This document shows positions 1-10,282 of a stretch of 64,000 nt of DNA, in pieces. The notes under the pieces are model-generated. The model saw only the letters and a list, made by a program, of their open reading frames with translations, had not been told where the DNA came from and did not search any database. Each line of letters opens with the position of its first letter. The stretch's first letter is position 1. A program made the translations under genes and the position numbers. This DNA is from Atkinsonella hypoxylon (taxonomy: Eukaryota; Ascomycota; Sordariomycetes; Hypocreales; Clavicipitaceae): positions 62,001-126,000 of the forward strand of contig JFHB01000047.1 in assembly GCA_000729835.1 (NCBI GenBank), given 5' to 3'.

Positions 1-3000
1 AGAGATAACATAACGTCTTAGTGAGGCAGATACGATGGATGCGTGATGGTAGTTCGGAGGTACGGGGATGGGAACTGGGCGAAGGTGGGTTTATTTAACG
101 GTGGGGGTGAGCAGGGTGAGCAGGGTGTGCAAAGTGTATGTCTGCGAAGCATAATTCATACTCCGTACGCAAAGAAAAACAAAGGGAAAAAAAAAAAAGG
201 TGGAATGAAAGTCTAGTTGGTGTAATTTTTTTTGTGGTGATCCAGCTCCACGCCTGTAGAAACAGAGTTTGGCACCATCTGGTGCCCGTCGCATCGGGAA
301 GGGTCAAGCTTTGTATTCAGCTGATACCTGACGTAGCGTTACTCACGTGCAAGCACAGCGGCAAGTGTTTTCTTGAGAACAATTATTGATGTCAATGTAT
401 GCCTGTCACACGCCGTAAGCGCGCCTCCATCGCAATCCGCCCGCGAACCGTTCTAGAGCCGCACGCCTATAAGGCAAACCAATTGCAAATGTTCTTAGTA
501 TTATTCGTCCAGGGCCGACGACATCCAGCAAAGTTGGACCCTTGCCGAAGTTAATTAAAGAACAGCGCGTCAGCGAAATCAGGGCTCAGGCTGGCACAGG
601 GGCATTGCGCTCGGTATTAACTTTTCTCTTATAATTTCACAGTTGTGCCACTGACGATTCGAGGCTAGAATCTCTGCAGATGTGATGCCGCTGCCTAGCT
701 TATCTCGGATGGATCAATGAGCTCCATGATGAATGCATTCCCAACCGACAGTGCCGTTGCGGGGGACACGGAGCGGAGAATCATGCCTACCTGGGCTAAG
801 CACTCCGTACATGCATGATCCCGACAAAGAAGGGAGAGAGAAAGGGAAACTCGATGGGTTCGCCGTATTACCACCATGTGCGAGTCCGTTAATCCGAGAG
901 AGGGGAGGGGGAGTGGTTGCTGCTGACAGCATGGCAAAAAATCACCTGCAAAGTCAAATTCCTTCAGGCCACTTAGCCACATGCACTTTTGCTTTCTGAC
1001 CAATGGCGGGGCGGCATCGTCGACCCAGCAGCTGTCTTGACAAGCGCCAGCGCTTTCAAGGTCAAGTCAGTGTAATAGAATAGACTGCACATGTGTACGT
1101 AGAGTTTAGCTATCTATCTGTACACTAGTTATTCCGTAGTTACTCTGCAATCCATTTTGCGTTTAGCACCTGCACTGTCCATTTCCGCACCTCCGGAATA
1201 TGTCTGGCTGCACTCTTCCTCGACTACAAGGCAAGTCGAAGCTTTTCGCACCACTTTATCACTTTGTAAAACAATAGTCAAAAACATGCCCAACACAAAT
1301 GAGGGAAACCGTCAAAACACCCAGTCTCAATCAGGGCATCCTCGTAGACGCAGCGCCTTTCCGCCCGTCGCCTGATGCGTAGGCACGCTCGTCTCGTGTC
1401 ATCACGCTCCCTCATTGCGAACCTTGCGAGTTGCCACGGGATTAGACTTTGCACCACCGCGCAAAACGACAAACGACGTGTGTTTCCTGCTCGCTGGTTA
1501 GAGCCTCGTGCCTCCCACATGTCTCCAAAAAGCGCCGTCCCATGTGCGAAGTCAAACCCACGATCCCACTCCACATGAATTTTTGAGAAACTCTTTCAAA
1601 ATGCTAAAAGGGTCCCCAAAAATCAGAAGGCTACATGGTATTATTTCCAAGGATAACAGGGCCGGAGACAGACGAGCTACAGCGCCGGCCGCCTGCGTGA
1701 ACTAGCAAGGCTAGAGTGCGGCAAGTGGATTATCTATCCCTACAGAAAAACTTTAGCCTACCAGAACATTGTGCCGAAGTAGCATAAGGTCAATGTATTA
1801 AATGAACCTTCTTGCAAAGGGATCGAGGTCGGGAGATGCTCCACTTTTCCGCGTTAACCCTTCACGGATGCTCGGCTGAAGTTTATGCGATTGGTCTGTC
1901 AGAATAGCACAGAAAACACTTAGCTAGGTATACAACAATTATCACGTGTACGGAATACGCTCTATAGAATAACTCTAATTTTATCATTCCTGACAGTATA
2001 AAGCTATAGAGTTCATCACATGACACGTGGCTATGGATTCTACACGCTGTGTCTCCTGCGCTCGTACTTCGCATAAAAAAAACTGCTTTATCATATTAAC
2101 TTGTCTCGTTCGGGACCGTGAGACTACACCTCCGTACCGACCCCACCCGCTCTCTAGAGCGAGTTCGAATGTTGGTATACGGAGTAAGCACTATTCGTAC
2201 CACGCCCCACTTATATTGGTTCTCGGGAACCTCGCCCAAAACGTCCTGTATAATACATTGGAACTCCCTTCTAGAACCCCTTGTAGGTTATAACGATCAA
2301 GGCCTATGTTATATGCGAAAGGGCTAATAAATTCCTTATAAGCACCACTTATAGTGGTGCGAGGTTCCCGAGACCCAATATAAGTGGGGCGTGGTACGAA
2401 TAGTCGTATTCTGGGCCCGGAAGTCCCCGGATCAACTATCTACCCGCCCGACTAGCCAATCAGGGTGCGTGCTGCGACTTATTCCAACATCGATCGACCC
2501 TCTGGTAACAACTGAACACCTTTCTTACCTAACACATCAAAGGCGGTTAAGCTAGTGCTAGCAATAATAGACCAGATCAATAACTTCTGCAGCCTACATA
2601 AGCAGCATTTACCAAAGTCTTGAAAGCCCGCTAGCTGGCTTACTTAATAATGCCCTTATTTTATTAGAACGTTCTACCGAGATGTACGATGTAGCAATAG
2701 TGTGGCACATAACTATTGGGTCGGTACGGAGGTGTGGTCTGTCCGAGGAGATGCAAGAAGCCCCATTTTATTCTAACCAATCGGAAGCAAGTTAGCCCGG
2801 GGCCACTCGGCGGTCACAAGAGGTAAATACCAGCTCTCATGTTTTTTATCCTCTCATGAAGAAACAACCACGGTAAACTCTCTCCCGAGACGTGCACCTT
2901 TTCTCTTCTCGCCGGCTGCCTTGGGAATTGGGCCCCCACGCATTTATGCATCTCTTTTGGCTTCTATATCACTCCCCATTAAGTACGGACTGCCGCTGAA

Positions 3001-4588
3001 GACGCCCTGCACCCCGGGTTCACTTTGGACCCGAGCGTAAAAAATCCAGCGGTATGCGGCGTAGTAACAAGGAAAATTGATCCGATTGGTCGTCGTCGTT
3101 TCGTATTTCCGTGGAACCGCGCCGTGGTCGCTCATTTCTTGGTACCTCCATCAAGATGATCGAGGCAATGCTTGGCAGTTCAGTTATATCCACCGTGGTT
3201 GCATCGCAGCCGCGCGAGGCGAACAGCAAGGCCAGGATCAAGGAACAATGACTCGGCAATGGTTTTCGGCTAGAGCTTAGGATAACGCTGACTCAAGTTG
3301 GCCTCCATACCTGGGTAAGCGGATAACCGCTCCGTTGCTCAACATGGCCGGCAAAGGTGGCAGAGAGAAGCAGGCTATTATGAGATCATGAGGTTTCCTC
3401 CGACGCTACAAGGTACACTTACACCTGCCCGAACAATGGGGAGGAACAATTGGCGGCCAGTTGGCGCCGTTTCGACGAGGTGTTTCCAGCAAGGCAGAAT
3501 GAGGTAGGCGGTCTAGTTATCCTTTCCCCACAACAGCACCGTCTTCAAACCGCCCTGGACGTTGCCAACTGGCTCCCACATGGCGCTTTCTTTTTTTGGA
3601 GAATGGGCCTATTTCCCACCCAACATGACCGCGCCAACTGCTTCACAAAAAGTCTAAATTGGCCACCAACCAATTACAAACAGCCCCGACGGTACAAGAG
3701 GCATTCATGCGTTAGGTTGACAATCAAGCCTCCTTCGGCCAAGCGCTTCCTTTTCCGAGTGCCTCACGAGATGAAACCGCACATTTTGATCAAGAGCTGA
3801 CTTTTTCGTGCTTTAATGAAACGCCCCCAATCCCCACCTCGGCCGAGCTTCGAGATAAGTTGAACAGCCTTACAGCCACCGCCATCGTCCCTAGTTGGGC
3901 TGCTTTCTAGACAATGAGGGAGGGCTTCACGCCACTGAAAAGTTACATGAACGGTCTAGACGAGCAATAGGTTGCGGAACACGACGTTGAGTCGCGCCTG
4001 TTGTTCATTTCGATACACTACGCTTAGGCGCTCTATTCTGGCATTACCTACGTGAGCCGTTAAAGTTTGACTGACAAGGCAATCTCACCTCTCTGTTTGC
4101 TACACGGCTCAATACAAAACTAACGTCTTTCGGGCCTGCATAACATCCTGGCTATGTTTCTGTATTTAGCAGTTGGGTCGGCTGAAAAGCCATCAACCAC
4201 CGAGCCGTATGCCTGTGAAGTTTATTTCATATAGTGACGCTAATAACAATGAGACATCCTGACCGTGCTATTCCGACCACAGACACTATGGACACCAATG
4301 GGCATCGGAGTATAGTATTGCAGCCCGTGGCGTCTCTTCACACATCAAGCGGCCAAAACCATTCATCATCTATTGACCGCGTCGTATCTCGCACGCTAAT
4401 GAATTCAAAAAGCTATTCTTGGTCACCAGGTTCGTCCGATTTGTATCTCACATTCATGCGGTCTATTGTTACGTTTATGTGAGTTCCGTCATACCCGGGC
4501 GGTTTACCTTTCTATCACTTCAATACTGTACATTACATTTCGAGCGGCACCATCTCTTTTTGACAGACCTTCCCTCCCAGTCACGATA
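1..4588. other. Gene-poor left flank
   Basis: No reading frame in this stretch has recognisable protein similarity, convincing length or a believable intron pattern; the longest open frames are about 80-116 codons and look like chance. The only structured object I can support is the inverted-repeat element at 2121-2740, annotated separately. Base composition is mixed, with AT-rich patches at about 1.7-2.1 kb and 2.5-2.7 kb. Confidence 0.6.
2121..2740. mobile_element. Short non-autonomous element with terminal inverted repeats (MITE-like)
   Basis: The stretch begins with AGACTACACCTCCGTACCGA (2121-2140) and ends with its near reverse complement (2718-2740), one mismatch in about 22 bases, giving a 620-bp unit with terminal inverted repeats. 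Inside, 2191-2235 and 2359-2403 are a second, 45-bp inverted repeat that differs at one base, and 2342-2360 is a small hairpin with perfect 8-bp arms (GCACCACT/AGTGGTGC). There is no open frame that could be a transposase, so if mobile it would depend on another element. Flanking target-site duplications are not obvious. The class is not determinable by eye; a Tc1/mariner-type or other cut-and-paste derivative is possible. Confidence 0.6.
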
Positions 4589-5535
4589 CTAACGCGAAGC
4601 TCCTTTTCCGATGTTCCACCCCCATGATCGCAGCACCTTGACCACCTTCGGCGTGACCGCCGCTGTCAGTGGTACTCTGAAAAAGATGAAGCTCTTGTGA
4701 ATGGCATAGGCAAGAGCCAGTTGGGTTCCCAAGCCTGCGAGAATGTACAAGATCGCGTTGTTAGTCGCTGCTCTGCAAGCCGCGAACGTTGCAAAAGCTA
4801 CCCTTGAAGGTATCTGGGCCGAAGAGGTGTACGTACTAGCTTCTTCCTTGTGGTGTTCTTCCGCCTCCTTGACACCCCAACCAGCCATTTCAACTTTGTC
4901 GCTAATGGCATCCTTACCCAGAGTCTCAGCTTCAGCATTCTTTACTGAGTGCCAGTATTCACGCCATTTATGGCGTATGGTGTCTGGGATGAATTGGCTG
5001 ACGCTCGATACGACGTAGTGCTCGATTTTGCCTGATTCGTGTCTATATGTGAGTAACGTATGTCATGTTAAATGACCAGAGGAATAAGAATGGTGAACCA
5101 ACCGATTGTGTCTGTTCCGACAGTTCTCACAAGAAGAAAGCAAAACGGAAAATCCAAAACACTCAGGGCAAGGTAGACGCCCACCGCTGACCAACCATAC
5201 TCTTTACTTAACCTCTTCAACCTCTGGCTTAACGTCAACTTTTGCTGTGTTCCATTTTGCGTCGCATTCCGTCTCCAACCCGAAAAACGAAACTCTCGTC
5301 GTTGAGAGCGTGAGAAAGTCAAGCCGGGCCGACTTGTAGAGGGGTGATTCATGTTACGTAGCCAGAAGAGATGCCGTTGTAGTAGTCCTGCTCTCTGTCC
5401 TGCCACCATTTTTTGTGCCGTACTCGTGCTACTAAGCGCTCGTCGCCAAACGTTGAAATATGCTGATGGTGGCATTGTGCGGACCATGCCGCCTCGTCCG
5501 GAAAGGCTGCTAAGACCGATTGCTGATCGAAACAT
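4589..5535 (-). CDS. DUF1279/FAM210-like mitochondrial membrane protein
   Basis: Three exons join cleanly: 5535-5103, 5031-4837 and 4734-4589, with introns at 5032-5102 and 4735-4836, giving 257 aa. The N-terminal ~110 residues are basic and serine/arginine-rich, as expected of a mitochondrial presequence. The DUF1279 region follows: LSQRLKRLSKEYGWSAVGVY leads into a hydrophobic stretch, then VGTDTIG and, across intron 1, KIEHYVVSS. A later hydrophobic segment (LGTQLALAYAIHKSFIFFRV) and the basic end VLRSWGWNIGKGASR match the family's C-terminal pattern. Yeast Nat2 and animal FAM210 proteins carry this domain; the biochemical role is unsettled. The first intron uses the weak donor GTTGGT, chosen because only that splice restores the domain. 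Alternative product names are possible, but the family call is secure. Confidence 0.85.
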
Positions 5536-7572
5536 ATCTGGATGTAGTCAACACCACGACAGCCGAGAGTAACCTCAATATATTGCGGAGTCCTTGTTTC
5601 TTATTCCTTCGAATTCCGAGCCAAAATATCAGCTTATTCCTTTGCCGCGTATTTCATCGATATGTGTGAGTTCGACTCGAAAAATAGTGAGAGATGTCGC
5701 GCCGTATCACACCGGGAAAATATCAGGATCAGACGTAAAGTGAGAACTAATATGGCGACCACCAGGTGAAAGACCAACTACTAATGGCCAAAGCCGTATC
5801 GGACTGCACCGCTCCACGCCGACTGCAAATATTTCTTGCCGTGCTTATTGCTCATGCAGGTGCTCTGTTGTATCGGCCGTTGTGTAGCTCCGGCGTGGCT
5901 GTTGCCTCAAGCAAGGTTTCTTGAATGACAATGACTGACGCACGTATGTCAGAGCTGCAGGCGACAGACCGTCACGTGCTTCCTACCCTAGAGTAAATGG
6001 AAGACGATATTCATGAAGCAAATGTCCGTCCGTAATATCTCACCCAAACTATAGTAGGTTCAAGGATTGGTACTGAGACAACTAAGCTGTTTTGGCCATG
6101 GTCACGTGTCTAGACGGATTGTCGCAGAACCACAAATAAAAGACGTGATGCGAATGTGAGTGCTTGAAGCGGGCCGAAACTAATTGCTGCCGTTATGTAT
6201 GCATCAGACTCCATCAAAGTCCATCCATATACAACCCTTATAAACTACCGAGGTACGATTAATGTCCCGCCCGGGTGTGACCCTCAAGAGGCATTATGAT
6301 GATGCACAAGCAGATTAATAATAAGAGAACCAGTCTTCTGCAGAAAAGCCATATGAAGTGATCAGCGATATGAGTCTCTATAATCACACAGAGACAGGCC
6401 TTGATTCAAAAATCTTGTGCATCCTTTGCGACGACGTTGGATGATTGCAAGTGAGAAAGGTTTGAAGGTAGGTGAGCAGACTCAGTGTGACCCCACTTGC
6501 AAAGAAAAAACCCTGGCATCTATGTGCGATAAGCAACTCAAGTCTTGACAAGTTTGATATCATCAAGTATTCTTCGGGTTTTCTATGCAGGCTATCGTTC
6601 CTCAGCCCTCTCAAGTAAAACCGTATCATGCCAACTAAACGTGCAAGAATGGACCTATTTGGGTTTGAAAGCATTTTGTCAACTTGTGTCTTTGTAAAGG
6701 TACAAACAGAAGTGCCCAACTCTTGACCGAGGATTCCTCACACGAATGCAGAAGCATTCATCCTCTTGGCGCCCTTACAGCTGGTGAACAGCCGGCGAGC
6801 CAGATTGCCAGCTGCGAGACAATGATTATGCGTCATCGCTGCTTGCCACGTGGACTCCCGGCAACGAAAAAATCTAAATACTGGATTTTCTTCCCGTGAT
6901 TCTCTATCCAGTCTTTTTTCCTTCATCTGTCGAAGTCATCTTGATTCCTTTCACAAGCCCAGTGCCAGGCTCGCTGAATCTGACCCCTTACTTTCCGCAT
7001 GTCTAGTTTCTCGGAGATGAGCCTAGCTCTTTCCCTTCCATTCCGCTTCAGCCACGCATGCAGTACAAAGGGGGGATAGCATGATGACTGTCGTGAATGG
7101 CAGTTTTTCGTTCGTTACCCTTCGCATCACCAACTTCGTGAAGCCTCAGTCTACATTTGGGGGCGCACAAGGCGCTGTGAATAGCGCAAATCGTGCTTGT
7201 CCATTCGTTCTAACTCGTCAGTCGATCGTATAATTAGTATTTTACTTCTTCTCTGCCTATTATTCCTCCTATTTCTACCGTGCGTCTCTTCCGTCATGGT
7301 GTCACGCCTGAAAGACATGTCGCCCACACAAGTTATTTGCAGGCGAAAGCGAAGCTTGCTTCGCACATTCGGCTCCCGCAGAAGGTACAAAGAGTTTGCG
7401 GTGTCCGCATCGATTCAGACGGAAGGTCTGTATGCAGACCTGATCCTTGAGCAAACACAGCTACTAATGTGCAGATCTAGGGGAATTACCGACGCCGAAG
7501 AAACCGCATCATGGAAGCTCGGAAGCAAACAATTCATACTTGCACAACCGCTCACCAGAATCCACTACAATA
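5536..7572. other. Intergenic stretch without a supported gene
   Basis: About 2 kb between two divergent genes. No open frame shows family similarity. A frame at 7197-7589 begins with a hydrophobic stretch, but its first codon is TTG and it overlaps the next gene out of frame, so I did not call it. It may hold the promoters and leaders of both neighbours. Confidence 0.5.
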
Positions 7573-9138
7573 ATGTCGAGAATAAGTGACGAAACCAACA
7601 CACCTATAATGGAAAGTCCATCTTCACCTTACTGGGAACCGAAAACGTCTCCGGAACGTTCGTCAAGCTGCTCAACTGAATTTGGGAATCTCCATGTCTC
7701 TCCTGCCAGCCAGGATCTAAAACCAAGTTTCAATGTCAGTACCTGCGGTACGGAAACGAGTTACACAACCTGCACTGAGTCTTTCCCTGCAGTGTCTCTT
7801 TCTCGGCGATACACCATCAGTGTTGCGCGGCTGAGAGACTCTTCCAGCCCGCCGAGGCTGCTGGACCAAACCGCTGGCAGTAGGGAGAATGGTCGAGTAC
7901 CCCGACAAGACGAGAACGTTCTTTCAACAAGGACTTTCAACGCAAGCCAGAAGGAGACTACCGGAGACGAGAGCTCTTTAGAGAAGGCGCTGAAAAGGTA
8001 TGCACATAGAGTAACGGACGATGAGATCAATAACAAAGTCGTGGAGATGATGACCGCTATGGACGCGGTGAAGCCTACTGCACTATCTAGAGCTTCAAAC
8101 TGGCAAACGACCCTACCCCGTGGAGCGGAATCAAAGAGGCTCGCCAAGTTGTTGAGAAGACTTTATAGAAAATCGGCCAGCCCAGAATCTGAAGTGTCTC
8201 AGAAGCGAAGCAAGCTTGTCATCGGCATTATGACTCCTCCTTCGCGTAGAGTGACAGAATCAGCAGTCCAAAATCAGTCATTCATTAGCACCAGAGAGAT
8301 CCGTCTGAATGAAGACCAGAATCTGGACAGAATTAAGGTTCGAAAGATGATGGGTGCGCATGTATATCGGGAACCCGCGGACTCTACGTTGCACAGCAGA
8401 CGATCGCCATCCCACGAGCATATGGCGGCAGATCGCGAACAAGACGGCCGGAACTTGGTTAGCGCTGGCAGGGCGCTCTGGTCATCCATGAATCCATTCG
8501 AGACTGAGGAAGGCTTTGAATACGATCTTGATAAAGGCATCCTGCACGCTTCTCCGGCGGGCTCGTCGACTCCACGAGTTTTAGTTCGTCGCGCCTCAGA
8601 TTCTACCCTCAGCCAGTATTCTATCCAAGATATAAGTGGATTTAGTCTTGGCCAAGTGAACCTAGCAAAAGTAGTCCACCTCGATAGAAGCAACACGAAG
8701 AATGAGAAGATTCGTCAATTGAATTTCCGCCCCTCTAATGGCAAGCAAAACCACCACCGACGAAACCTTCATCATCATGACGATGTAGGGGTCACAAAGA
8801 AACATCCATCCCCCAGCAAAAGGGACTTGGAAGAACTCGAAAGAGCGTTTCGGCAGTATCAGCCTCCGCACAAAGATGGCGACATAGATGAACTAGCTGC
8901 AGGTCACACGTCAAGTGGTGGGGTACTCGTCCCAAAAGATCGAAATAAGAGGCTTCAGGGAAACGAAAAGCAGGGATGTGCTAGGGCGCCCCAACGGCCA
9001 CCGTCTGCTTCAAGCTGGTCCTCTTTGGATCTGCGACATCTTGACCAGGTCGATGTCTCGCGAAAGGCCGAGGTTAAGCCTGCATCCAAATACAAGCCTA
9101 AAGACACATGTTGCGACGATTATGACGAGCTCTTCTAA
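7573..9138 (+). CDS. Disordered, Ser/Arg-rich protein of unknown function
   Basis: A single uninterrupted frame of 521 codons from the first in-frame ATG (MSRISDETNTPIMESP). The open frame extends a few codons further upstream but only from a TTG, so the ATG at 7573 is preferred; a spliced upstream exon cannot be excluded. I do not recognise a domain. The chain is hydrophilic and low in complexity, with many Ser, Arg, Asp and Glu. A basic patch lies near residue 190 (AKLLRRLYRKS), a His-rich patch (NHHRRNLHHHDD) sits near residue 400, and the end is acidic (CCDDYDELF). Phospho-site-like SP/RRxS motifs are frequent, which fits a regulatory or scaffold protein of filamentous fungi. The length of the open frame and its sustained charged composition support it being real. 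Confidence 0.65.
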   Translation: MSRISDETNTPIMESPSSPYWEPKTSPERSSSCSTEFGNLHVSPASQDLKPSFNVSTCGTETSYTTCTESFPAVSLSRRYTISVARLRDSSSPPRLLDQTAGSRENGRVPRQDENVLSTRTFNASQKETTGDESSLEKALKRYAHRVTDDEINNKVVEMMTAMDAVKPTALSRASNWQTTLPRGAESKRLAKLLRRLYRKSASPESEVSQKRSKLVIGIMTPPSRRVTESAVQNQSFISTREIRLNEDQNLDRIKVRKMMGAHVYREPADSTLHSRRSPSHEHMAADREQDGRNLVSAGRALWSSMNPFETEEGFEYDLDKGILHASPAGSSTPRVLVRRASDSTLSQYSIQDISGFSLGQVNLAKVVHLDRSNTKNEKIRQLNFRPSNGKQNHHRRNLHHHDDVGVTKKHPSPSKRDLEELERAFRQYQPPHKDGDIDELAAGHTSSGGVLVPKDRNKRLQGNEKQGCARAPQRPPSASSWSSLDLRHLDQVDVSRKAEVKPASKYKPKDTCCDDYDELF

Positions 9139-9619
9139 CCATGCGAAAATATCTTGCTTGGAGGGATTTCCGTTTCCGAATAAGCGCTTGTGAGTTGGGT
9201 TTGCTGCGAGATCTAGGTCATAATCAATGTTGCTCCGTTGCATTGGTTCAATCGTTGTGGAATTTTCCAGAGCTGGGCAACAGTGTAAGGTGTTTATATA
9301 GCTAGATAGGACATGATTCATATCAATTGTACCAACTTGCAAGAGACTGTCTCGATTGCAGATTAACCAAGCCCCGTCTGTCAATAGTGTATCAAGTGTT
9401 AATTCTCACAGTTGTTTGAAAACCACAAGGAAACCATTTCTGGACAGGGTGAAGCATGGTCATATGTAGGCAGTCAGGATCCGCGAGATTGGTCCAATAT
9501 CAAACTAAATATGTATTTCAAATACCTAGTCTAAACTAGATCCTTGCAATATAGAATGGAACTTGGTGAGGCGGCCAAGATCAGCTTCAAAAGCCCTAAA
9601 CCAAGATGAATGACTCGCT
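9139..9619. other. Convergent intergenic spacer
   Basis: This spacer lies between the 3' ends of two convergent genes and should contain both terminators. Nothing else is visible; the minus-strand open frame at 9010-9384 runs antisense into the upstream gene and looks like chance. Confidence 0.4.
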
Positions 9620-10113
9620 CTATGCGGATGCAACGCCAATAGTAAGCGGGTTCTCCTGTTTGCAGACTTGCTCAAAATCATTCTTTCCAGGCAAGCATGT
9701 AGTAGGTACATCGCCTCCGCCTGTGAGACCGGCACTAAAATATCTGTAAGTATAAATGAAAACTGTGACACAAACCAATTCAATATGCTTGCATGACGCT
9801 TAACATACGCTGGAGCAGTCTGGTGGTAGATCCAGAGGGAGTACGCGGTGTCTTTGCCAGGTTCCAGGTAGAAACTCCAGGATTCATCCTCGCAACGCGA
9901 ACCCTGATCGGGGTGAGGGAATTTCGGGTGAGTGGCTTCACAACTTGTTCCGGACTTAATAGTCACGTCGTAGAGGTCGAAGCCAACGGTCTGAATGTCT
10001 TCGTAGTTACTACCATCTGTGTACTTGTCGACGGTGAAATTGCTAATTTCGACGTTCTGGTATTGCCTAGCGACAGCAAGGGCTGCAAACGCGAGAATGG
10101 CTGAGTACTTCAT
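9620..10113 (-). CDS. Small secreted four-cysteine protein (AA1-like)
   Basis: Exons 10113-9809 and 9743-9620, with a 65-nt intron at 9744-9808 (donor GTATGT, acceptor TTACAG), give a 142-aa protein. It starts with a clear signal peptide, MKYSAILAFAALAVARQ. The mature part has EISNFTVDKY near its start and four cysteines at about residues 58, 74, 118 and 129. The spacing resembles the AA1-like (Alt a 1-type) small secreted proteins of ascomycetes, in which paired disulfides hold a beta-barrel. The family assignment is by pattern only. The unspliced frame runs on through the intron to 9526, but splicing restores the two C-terminal cysteines and a family-sized ending. A TATA-like box lies about 160 bp upstream and a 13-bp tandem repeat abuts the start codon. 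It is likely extracellular, either a wall or an effector-type protein. Confidence 0.8.
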
Positions 10114-10165
10114 GATTGTTGAGAGTGATTGTTGAGAGTGATTGTTGAGAGTGATTGTTGAGAGT
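10114..10165. repeat. 13-bp tandem repeat in the leader of the secreted-protein gene
   Basis: Four exact copies of GATTGTTGAGAGT, then a partial copy, lie immediately before the start codon of the gene at 9620-10113. On the gene strand the unit reads ACTCTCAACAATC. Being directly next to the ATG, the array must be in the 5' untranslated leader if transcription starts near the TATA-like box at about 10270-10280. Confidence 0.9.
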
Positions 10166-10267
10166 GATTGTGTGATGGATGCTTGAGTGTGTGCTAGATC
10201 GAATCCTGCTTTGTTGAGCGTGAAGAAGCAAGATGGAGGGGATGAGAAAGATTGAGCGGGTGCTTGC

Positions 10268-10282
10268 AAGTCTTATATAGAT
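10268..10282 (-). promoter_or_regulatory. TATA-like box of the secreted-protein gene
   Basis: On the minus strand the sequence reads CTATATAAGACTTG about 160 bp upstream of the start codon at 10113. The spacing suits a core promoter followed by a leader of about 100-130 nt that contains the 13-bp repeat. No experimental start site is known from the sequence. Confidence 0.45.

Noticed and set aside
7197..7589. A 130-codon frame with a hydrophobic start
   Set aside because: The first codon is TTG, there is no suitable ATG, and it overlaps the 521-aa gene in another frame without a splice that joins them.
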